From Bryobacterales bacterium (GTDB lineage: Bacteria; Acidobacteriota; Terriglobia; Bryobacterales; Bryobacteraceae), in contig JALOKO010000060.1 of the NCBI GenBank assembly GCA_025456495.1, positions 1 to 11,688 on the forward strand: 11,688 bases of DNA. The letters are read 5' to 3'. Below the pieces are notes generated by a model. The model saw only the letters and a program-made list of their open reading frames with translations, ran no database searches and was not told the DNA's origin. Of this stretch, positions 1 to 5,106 are shown piece by piece. Each line of letters begins with the position of its first letter. The stretch's first letter is position 1. The translations under genes and the position numbers were made by a program.

Positions 1-984
1 GTGCCGCAGATACGCTGCGCGAAAGCCGGCGGCCGTCGTCCCTGTGTGGTAGACGATGTCCACCTTGGCCGCGTCGCGCAGATACCAGCCCATGCCGTAG
101 TGGTAGGTTTGCCCGTTGTTCAGCCGCACCGGTTTCAATTGCAGGTTCTCGCTGGCGCGACTCAGTTGGGCGCCCTTCAGGAGGGCGCGCTCATAGCGCG
201 CGAGGTCACCAATGGTGGTAAGTACAGCCCCGCTGGAGGCCGTGATGCGCGGCCGCACGTTGACTGCATTCTGAATTCCGCCGTTGCGAATGACATAGCC
301 TTGCGCTCTGCCCGGAACCAGCGTCACCGTATCGTTGATGCGCGTGGATTCCATGCCTGCCGGGTGGAAGATGCGTTCGCGGAGGAAGTCTTCAAACGCC
401 TTCCCGCTTACCCGCTCAATCACCAGGCTCAGCAGCGAGTAGGCGGCGCTGGAATACTGGAAGCGTTCCCCCGGCCGGAATTCCAACGGCTTCTGCGCAA
501 AGAGCGCAAGAAACTCGCGCTCCGTGTAGTCGCGGTGGAAGGAGAAATCCTCCATCCCCACCCAATTCGGAATTCCCGAGGTATGGGTGAGCAGATGGTA
601 CAGGGTGATGCCGCTCCAAGTGTCGGGCGTGCGGGACAGGTACAGCGACACGGGGTCGTGGATGCGCAATTTCCCTTCGTCCGCCAGCATCAGGATGGCG
701 CGAGCCGCAAACTGCTTTGTGATGGAGCCCACCTGAAACACCGTGCCGGTACTGGCGGGAACCCCCAGTTCCAGACTCGCAAAACCATAGGCTCCCTCGC
801 GCAGCACTTCGCCCCGGCGCATGACAGCGAAGGCGGCGCCGGGGAGTTGCTGCTCCTGCATCTTCGCCCGGACGAAACGGTCTACCTCATCGGCCTGCGC
901 CGCCCTGGGCAGCAGCACCAGAACCAGCAACAGCACCAGACAAGAACCAAGCTTCCGTGCGCGCATTCGCGTCCGCCGTAACAT
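1..984 (-). CDS. Class C beta-lactamase-type serine hydrolase (C-terminus beyond window)
   Basis: The frame is open from ATG at 984 to base 1, giving 328 residues without a stop, so the gene is cut by the window edge. A hydrophobic signal peptide lies at about residues 10-31 and ends near AAQA. The three serine-hydrolase motifs are visible: S87-I-T-K90 (nucleophile and general base), Y177-S-S179 (equivalent of the YxN box) and H313-T-G315 (equivalent of KTG). This is the Beta-lactamase family PF00144, which includes AmpC, D,D-peptidases and esterases. The exact substrate cannot be read from sequence; an exported peptidase or esterase is more likely than drug resistance. A TAAGAT -10 box at 996-991 places the predicted transcription start on the A of this ATG, which supports the start; ATG at 966 is an alternative. 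A second, more complete paralogue lies at 9432. Confidence 0.9.
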   Translation of the reverse strand, partial: MLRRTRMRARKLGSCLVLLLVLVLLPRAAQADEVDRFVRAKMQEQQLPGAAFAVMRRGEVLREGAYGFASLELGVPASTGTVFQVGSITKQFAARAILMLADEGKLRIHDPVSLYLSRTPDTWSGITLYHLLTHTSGIPNWVGMEDFSFHRDYTEREFLALFAQKPLEFRPGERFQYSSAAYSLLSLVIERVSGKAFEDFLRERIFHPAGMESTRINDTVTLVPGRAQGYVIRNGGIQNAVNVRPRITASSGAVLTTIGDLARYERALLKGAQLSRASENLQLKPVRLNNGQTYHYGMGWYLRDAAKVDIVYHTGTTAAGFRAAYLRH

Positions 985-990
985 TCCTGT

Positions 991-996
991 ATCTTA
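991..996 (-). promoter_or_regulatory. Putative -10 box TAAGAT, leaderless-type
   Basis: TAAGAT on the minus strand ends 6 nt before the ATG at 984, so +1 would fall on the A of the start codon. No recognisable -35 is seen at the usual distance and no Shine-Dalgarno fits between box and start. Inferred from position only. Confidence 0.45.
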
Positions 997-1118
997 GCCC
1001 GGAACGGCCGGGTGGGATCTCACCGCGTACTTGCGTGAATGGAGGCGTCGACCTGCGGACCGCTTCGATGATTGTGCGTCTCGCCCTCAGGTGCGCGGGG
1101 CCTTCCCGGCGCGGCAGG

Positions 1119-1124
1119 TATAAT
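1119..1124 (+). promoter_or_regulatory. Putative -10 box TATAAT for the 1205 gene
   Basis: A perfect consensus TATAAT lies in the otherwise GC-rich 220-nt divergent spacer (985-1204). It predicts a transcript start near 1131 and a leader of about 74 nt before ATG 1205. No clear TTGACA-like -35 is visible 16-18 nt upstream. Confidence 0.5.
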
Positions 1125-1130
1125 GGAAGG

Positions 1131-1204
1131 TTGCCGTGGGTCTCCACGGAACTTCTGATTCCATCACTGAAAGGGTCCCTCACTAGCAGGGATAGTTGGC
1201 AGGC
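1131..1204 (+). promoter_or_regulatory. Structured 5' leader with two hairpins
   Basis: The predicted leader contains a perfect hairpin CCGTGG-GTCT-CCACGG (1134-1149). A second hairpin pairs TCCCT (1176-1180) with AGGGA (1188-1192), extended by a G-U pair at 1175/1193. AGGGA is the best Shine-Dalgarno-like element before the gene, so the second hairpin could hide it. I do not recognise a known riboswitch family. The hairpins are seen in the sequence; regulation is inference. Confidence 0.35.
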
Positions 1205-1660
1205 ATGGCGATTACCAGGATGCCGGAGGGCTACAAGCCCCCGAAGGCCGAAGTGGATTGGGAAGGCTTCAAGGCGCGTTGCCGCGCTGAGCACAACGTG
1301 CGCGTGGTCACCGAGGAGGAAGCGGGCACCCCGATTGATCGCGCCACCAACGGCGTGTACGGGTACACCTTTTCGGCGAGTTTCGATGCGCCCTCGCCCA
1401 TCTTTGTGAAGCCCGCGTTTCAGGCGTTTGAGTATCACCGCTTACCCAACGGCGACATTGCAGTTTTGGGCTGCCTGCGTGACCAGGATGCCCAAAAATA
1501 CCAGCAGGGCGAGTTTCTCACCTTGCGGCTTTATCCGGAGCCCTATGACGAAGCGGTTACCCCTGCGGTGCTCTACTATAAGCACGTGGTGCGCTCCAAC
1601 AACAAGGTGTCTCGGGCGAACGGGAACTACATCGAGTTCGACGTTAAGCGCGAAGGCTAG
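1205..1660 (+). CDS. Hypothetical soluble protein, 151 aa
   Basis: I do not recognise this family. The product is a soluble, mixed alpha/beta-looking protein of about 151 residues with no signal peptide or membrane segment. Its N-terminal part is charged (VDWEGFKARCRAEHN); the C-terminal half is rich in aromatics and short strand-like stretches and ends in EFDVKREG. There are only two cysteines and no metal-binding cluster. ATG 1205 is chosen because it follows the leader with the AGGGA element, although the 12-nt spacing is long; TTG 1196 and ATG 1220 are alternatives in the same frame. A consensus TATAAT at 1119 suggests transcription as a single gene. It converges on the DUF2905 gene across a spacer holding a 16-nt repeat array. 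Codon use and GC look like the neighbours, so it is likely a real resident gene. Confidence 0.75.
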   Translation: MAITRMPEGYKPPKAEVDWEGFKARCRAEHNVRVVTEEEAGTPIDRATNGVYGYTFSASFDAPSPIFVKPAFQAFEYHRLPNGDIAVLGCLRDQDAQKYQQGEFLTLRLYPEPYDEAVTPAVLYYKHVVRSNNKVSRANGNYIEFDVKREG

Positions 1661-1698
1661 CAACCACGGCCGTGAGGGCAATGGCCCCGTACAAGATT

Positions 1699-1746
1699 GG
1701 CGCACGACTGCAATGGCGCACGACTGCAATGGCGCAGTGCTGCAAT
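1699..1746 (+). repeat. Tandem repeat A, 16 nt x 3
   Basis: Unit GGCGCACGACTGCAAT at 1699-1714 and 1715-1730 is identical; the third copy at 1731-1746 differs at three positions in its centre. The array lies in the 187-nt convergent spacer between the 1660 and 1848 gene ends. The unit length is not a multiple of three and no credible gene covers it. The rest of 1661-1847 shows nothing else I can name. Confidence 0.9.
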
Positions 1747-1847
1747 CGTGCTGGTCGCGCCCGCGGGTGAGGCCCTCCGGCGTCTTGCCGTTCGAGCGGG
1801 CCGCCATCGGCGCGCCCGGTGATGGCGAAGACCCAGTGAGCGGAGAG

Positions 1848-2075
1848 TCAGCGCCGGGTGATCAGCCAGAACGCCACGCTCACCAGCACGCTTAGCAGCA
1901 GGCAGGTGGTGATGGGGAAGTAGAAGACGCTGCGCTCGCCTTTCCAGATGATGTCGCCTGGAAGACGACCCAGCTTGAGGGGCAGGCGGTCTCCAAATAG
2001 AAAGAGGAACCCAACCGCAATGAGCACAACACCAAGGACTACCAGCGTGCGGCCGAGTTCCTCTTTCATCCACAT
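1848..2075 (-). CDS. DUF2905 family small membrane protein
   Basis: This 75-residue protein has two predicted membrane helices, at about residues 9-28 and 52-71. They flank a short loop with the hallmark pattern of DUF2905 (PF11146): GDRLPLKLGRLPGDI followed by the F-Y-F-P-I-T segment before helix 2. The family is widespread in bacteria and has no established function; it is inferred to sit in the inner membrane. The length matches the usual 65-75 residues, so the gene is complete. ATG 2075 is preferred because a perfect AGGAGG (2092-2087) lies 11 nt upstream; ATG 2069 would be too far away. It is transcribed divergently from the thioesterase and appears to be a single gene. Confidence 0.9.
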   Translation of the reverse strand: MWMKEELGRTLVVLGVVLIAVGFLFLFGDRLPLKLGRLPGDIIWKGERSVFYFPITTCLLLSVLVSVAFWLITRR

Positions 2076-2114
2076 GGACGGATCCGCCTCCTAGGTCTGG
2101 TACAGAAATCGAAC

Positions 2115-2147
2115 CGCCGCCAGCGCTTTTCGCACCGTCTGGCGGCG
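2115..2147. repeat. Inverted repeat in the divergent spacer
   Basis: CGCCGCCAG (2115-2123) and CTGGCGGCG (2139-2147) form a perfect 9-bp inverted repeat with a 15-nt loop, midway between the DUF2905 and thioesterase genes. It could be an operator or a leader hairpin of the minus-strand gene. No T-tract follows on either strand, so a terminator is unlikely. Confidence 0.5.
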
Positions 2148-2214
2148 TTGCCCGCCGGGCTGCCATCGCACACTTGGGACGGCTGCTGCACCTGTCGCCT
2201 TGGCCGGGTGATGC

Positions 2215-2220
2215 TATTAT
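2215..2220 (+). promoter_or_regulatory. Putative -10 box TATTAT, leaderless-type
   Basis: TATTAT ends 7 nt before ATG 2228, putting the predicted +1 at 2227-2228. It overlaps the alternative upstream ATG 2219, which favours 2228 as the real start. No Shine-Dalgarno and no good -35 are visible. Confidence 0.45.
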
Positions 2221-2227
2221 GCCAGCG

Positions 2228-2641
2228 ATGCAGCCTCATATTGTCCACTTGCGCCCACGATACGCCGAAACCGACCAAATGGGCGTGATCTACCACGCGA
2301 ACTACCTCGTTTGGATGGAGATGGGTCGCACGGAGCTTTGCAAGGCCCGCGGCTTCAACTACAAGGACATGGAAAAGGATGGAGTCTTCCTGGCCGTCAC
2401 TGAGGCCAATTGCCGCTATCTGTCGCCAGCGCGCTACGATGACCCCATTGCCGTACTCACCACAGTGGCGGAGGCCAACAAGCGCCTGGTCCGCTTTGAC
2501 TACAAAATTCAGCACGCCGACACCGGCAAGCTGTTGTGCGCGGGCTTCACGCGCCACCTCTTCCTGAACGCGAACCTCCAGCCGGCATCACTTCCGGCCA
2601 AGTACCACGACCTGTTTGGCATCCTTACGCGACCAGCTTGA
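2228..2641 (+). CDS. Acyl-CoA thioesterase, 4HBT/YbgC-type hot-dog fold
   Basis: The product is 137 aa, close to E. coli YbgC (134 aa). It is predicted to hydrolyse acyl-CoA thioesters in the cytosol. The N-terminal motif Y-A-E-T-D-Q-M-G-V-I-Y-H-A-N-Y is the 4-hydroxybenzoyl-CoA thioesterase signature, with the catalytic Asp at residue 16 and the YHANY segment at 22-26. A hot-dog core follows (WMEMGRTEL helix, then RYLSPARYDDP and strands to FTRHLFLN). The substrate is not readable: in Proteobacteria ybgC adjoins tol-pal, but no tol genes are seen here. ATG 2228 is preferred over ATG 2219 because a TATTAT box occupies 2215-2220 and would give a leaderless transcript. The gene ends 84 nt before the next, which has its own promoter, so they are probably separate units. 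Confidence 0.92.
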   Translation: MQPHIVHLRPRYAETDQMGVIYHANYLVWMEMGRTELCKARGFNYKDMEKDGVFLAVTEANCRYLSPARYDDPIAVLTTVAEANKRLVRFDYKIQHADTGKLLCAGFTRHLFLNANLQPASLPAKYHDLFGILTRPA

Positions 2642-2684
2642 GGCGATCATAGCCGGTTCATCCCCACGGCCGCGGTGGCGGCTG

Positions 2685-2690
2685 TAGAAT
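2685..2690 (+). promoter_or_regulatory. Putative -10 box TAGAAT for the isomerase-like gene
   Basis: TAGAAT preceded by TG lies 35 nt upstream of ATG 2726. It predicts a leader of about 29 nt containing the Shine-Dalgarno TGGAGG (2714-2719), 6 nt before the ATG. No clear -35 is visible. Confidence 0.45.
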
Positions 2691-2725
2691 AGTGCCCGGG
2701 TAACCAACTCTTGTGGAGGTTGTTG

Positions 2726-3718
2726 ATGCACGCGGATGAATTGCGGCGTTCCGTGGAACGCGATCCCGAATTGGAGACCGCGACTCCCTGGTCTCGGCGC
2801 GCCTTCCTGGCGGCAGGGGCACTGTTGCCATTGGCGGGCTGCGCGGAAAAACCCACGGCATCGGGGCCTGCCCCCGCCACCGCGCCTTCCCCCACCACTG
2901 CGCCAGTCCCGCCCGTCATCGGTGTGCAGTTGTACACCTTGCGGCGTCTGATGCCGAACGATCCGGCGGGGACGCTGAAGGCCGTTGCCGATATCGGATT
3001 CAAGAGTGTGGAATCCGGCCGCGCTGACCTGGCCAAACTCAAGCCGATTTGCGATGATCTGGGCTTGGCCATGCCCGCTGCTCACTTCGAGTACGCCTGC
3101 CTGACGGGCGATTGGACCCACTACGGCGGCAAGCCGCCTCGGCCCGGTTACAACCTGGAGGCTGCACTCACTGAGGCCAAGCAAGCGGGCATCACCTGGT
3201 TCAACATCCCTTATATCCCGCAGCCGGAGCGCACGGGCGCTGACCTGTATCCGCGCATGGCGGACCATTTCAACAAAGCCGGCGAGGCCGCGGCGAAGCT
3301 TGGAATCCGTGTGGCTTACCACCATCACGCCTTCGAGTTTGAGCGCTTCGACGGCGCCAAGGGCTTCGATACCATGCTAAGCGCGATGGAGCCGGGCAAG
3401 GCCTTCATCGAGTTCGACATCTATTGGGCCAGTGTTGCCGGAGAAGATCCCGTGGCGCTGCTGCGGAAGTACCCGCAACACATGAAGCTGATTCACTTGA
3501 AGGACAAGAAGGAAGGCACGCCGGTGATGCAAAGCGAGGCCGTGCCGCGGGATACCTTCTATGAGTTGGGAAGGGGCGTGCTGGACTTGCCGGAGGTGCT
3601 GCGCGCGGCCAACCAGCTTGGGGTGGAGCACTACTTCGTTGAGCAGGATGAGTGCCCAGGGGATCCGCTGGAGAGCATCCGGGTGAGCTATCAGTACCTG
3701 ATGCAACTGAAGGGCTAG
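2726..3718 (+). CDS. Tat-exported lipoprotein, sugar phosphate isomerase/epimerase-like TIM barrel
   Basis: The product is 330 aa. The N-terminus carries a twin-arginine motif S23-R24-R25-A-F-L, a hydrophobic stretch and a lipobox L36-A-G-C39, indicating Tat export as a folded, lipidated protein. A Pro/Ala/Thr-rich linker (about 43-63) precedes a xylose isomerase-like TIM barrel (PF01261). Barrel motifs include GVQLYTLR (66-73), FKSVES (92-97), AYHHHAFEFE (197-206), FIEFDIYW (227-234), HLKD (257-260) and FVEQDE (304-309). By family analogy E204, D231, H257 and E306 are candidate metal ligands; this is inferred. The activity is probably sugar isomerisation or epimerisation, or oxidised-sugar processing, outside the cytoplasm; the substrate is unknown. 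ATG 2726 has TGGAGG 6 nt upstream, so the longer frame from TTG 2711 is not used. Confidence 0.9.
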   Translation: MHADELRRSVERDPELETATPWSRRAFLAAGALLPLAGCAEKPTASGPAPATAPSPTTAPVPPVIGVQLYTLRRLMPNDPAGTLKAVADIGFKSVESGRADLAKLKPICDDLGLAMPAAHFEYACLTGDWTHYGGKPPRPGYNLEAALTEAKQAGITWFNIPYIPQPERTGADLYPRMADHFNKAGEAAAKLGIRVAYHHHAFEFERFDGAKGFDTMLSAMEPGKAFIEFDIYWASVAGEDPVALLRKYPQHMKLIHLKDKKEGTPVMQSEAVPRDTFYELGRGVLDLPEVLRAANQLGVEHYFVEQDECPGDPLESIRVSYQYLMQLKG

Positions 3719-3822
3719 CCGCGGCGGGATAAGCTACGAAAAACTGCGCGCAGGAAGGCTGGGACTGCCGATTTTGCTGGTCCGGCTCTCGGCGCGCATG
3801 TCCTGCTGACGGGCCGATTGCA

Positions 3823-3840
3823 GCGGTGGCCTTCCACCGC
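3823..3840. terminator. Perfect hairpin between convergent genes, possible terminator
   Basis: GCGGTGG-CCTT-CCACCGC forms a 7-bp stem with a 4-nt loop, 13 nt beyond the stop of the minus-strand RDD gene and 105 nt beyond the plus-strand isomerase gene. No T-run follows on either strand, so it is at best an unconventional terminator. The rest of 3719-3852 shows no gene. Confidence 0.35.
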
Positions 3841-3852
3841 CTGCCGCGCCCA

Positions 3853-4947
3853 CTACTTGCGGCGGAAGTTGCTGGTGATGGCCGATTCCGGCGCCGCGAA
3901 GGTGCCCGAGATGTGGTCGTGCCAGGCCAACTGCTCTTCGTCGAAGAACGCCCACAGAAAGCCCGCGCCACATGCGGCGATGCTGGCCAACGATGCCAGC
4001 ATGCGCTTCCAGCGCTGTGCCTTGGAGGGCAGGGAACCATCCAGGTTCAGGGTGCGCAGGCGCAGCGCCCGGTAGCCAGGGGTTTCCTGGTTATTGGATG
4101 TGAACAGGGCCTGGTAGGAAAGAACCACAATGGCCCAAATACTGGCCAGGCCTGCCAGCACCACCTGATTGCTGGTGGGCATGCCGATGCCCAATTGGTG
4201 TAGGGCGGCCCAACTCACGGCGCAAATCCCCGCCGCCAGAATGAGCGTGAAACCGACGTCCGCCATCATCCCGGCAAAGCGATGTAAGGGCGACGCGCCG
4301 TTCTGGTCACAAATGATAGACGCATCCACCTTGGTGCGCAATTGACGGGTGGGCGGCGCCGTTGGCGTAAGGAAATCCAGGGTGCCCTGGGCGAAGGGCA
4401 GCATGTCGGCTTTGGCGCGACGACGCGCGGGCTTCCGTCGCGATGGCGCGCTGCCGGGAGGGAACAGCCCCTCATCCGCGCCTGTTTGCGGCGAGTGAAT
4501 CTTCAGTTCTACGGACGCCGAAGGCAACTCCCCGGGTTGGAAGAGGCTGGGCTGTGGAGAGGGCGGCGCAATCCGCAGTGCGGGACGCTCCACCGTCCGC
4601 GGCGCTTCCTCTTGGGGCGCTGTTGCGGGGTCGGCCGACGGGTAGTGCAATTGCCGCGCAGTGGAGGCAGTGGACGCCAGCCCGGTTGGGTGGTCCGCCC
4701 CGGCTTGGGTGACAGGAGGCACCACCACCGTGTTGGCCACCACCGCGGAGAAGCGGGCTTGAGGATTCACCAGGAACGGGCGTGCTCCGCCAGCCGACAG
4801 CGGCGCGCCACTGGCATCCGCATGTGCTTGGGGTCTTGGCGCGAGGGTGCGCGGAGCACGGCTACCACCAGCGCTGAAGGACACGCCACAGCGGGTGCAT
4901 CGCGTCTCAAACGCGCTGTTCGTACTGCCACATCGTGGACAATTCAT
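3853..4947 (-). CDS. Zinc-ribbon/RDD family membrane protein
   Basis: The product is 364 aa in three parts. Residues 3-20 form a zinc ribbon with two knuckles, C3-P-R-C6 and C17-T-R-C20. Residues 25-220 form a long low-complexity linker rich in Pro, Ala and Ser with a basic patch (SRRKPARRRAKAD). The C-terminus is an RDD domain (PF06271): R223 and D230 in HRFAGMMADVGF, membrane helices at about 230-250, 261-281 and 315-335, a GYRALRLR segment, and the terminal H343-D344-x3-G-T signature. RDD proteins are inner-membrane proteins, some implicated in ion transport, mostly unassigned. The ribbon would be cytosolic. ATG 4947 is chosen because the CxxC begins at residue 3 and a GAGG lies 9 nt upstream. 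It diverges from lptD with no evident functional link. Confidence 0.9.
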   Translation of the reverse strand: MNCPRCGSTNSAFETRCTRCGVSFSAGGSRAPRTLAPRPQAHADASGAPLSAGGARPFLVNPQARFSAVVANTVVVPPVTQAGADHPTGLASTASTARQLHYPSADPATAPQEEAPRTVERPALRIAPPSPQPSLFQPGELPSASVELKIHSPQTGADEGLFPPGSAPSRRKPARRRAKADMLPFAQGTLDFLTPTAPPTRQLRTKVDASIICDQNGASPLHRFAGMMADVGFTLILAAGICAVSWAALHQLGIGMPTSNQVVLAGLASIWAIVVLSYQALFTSNNQETPGYRALRLRTLNLDGSLPSKAQRWKRMLASLASIAACGAGFLWAFFDEEQLAWHDHISGTFAAPESAITSNFRRK

Positions 4948-5106
4948 CCTCAGTCGCCTCAGCTCTTCGCACTCTCATCCGGTTGCCGGTCGCTGTTACT
5001 GCTTCCGCCGGAAACCTGTCCTTCGCTGTCGCGTCTACCAGAAGTGCATCCCGGCAGAGAACCCCCTGCTTGCCTTGTGTGGAATTCCCATGCTACCGTC
5101 CGAGGT
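4948..5106. other. Divergent spacer between the RDD gene and lptD
   Basis: This 159-nt region separates the RDD start from the earliest plausible lptD start. The lptD frame stays open throughout, but its translation here does not resemble protein of the family. I find no strong promoter. TACCGT (5094-5099) lies 7 nt before TTG 5107, and TAACAT/CATAAT (5154-5162) lies further down, inside the annotated lptD frame. Confidence 0.4.

Noticed and set aside
1..981. Long plus-strand open frame at the left edge
   Set aside because: It is antisense to the minus-strand serine hydrolase, whose SxxK, YxS and HTG motifs are clear; the plus-strand translation has no domain-like features.
1131..1204. Known riboswitch or small RNA in the leader
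   Set aside because: The two short hairpins match no riboswitch consensus I know, so only a structured leader is reported.
4342..5076. Upstream extension of the lptD frame
   Set aside because: It overlaps the RDD gene in antisense and translates to Arg/Gly-rich low-quality sequence; it is open only because of high GC.
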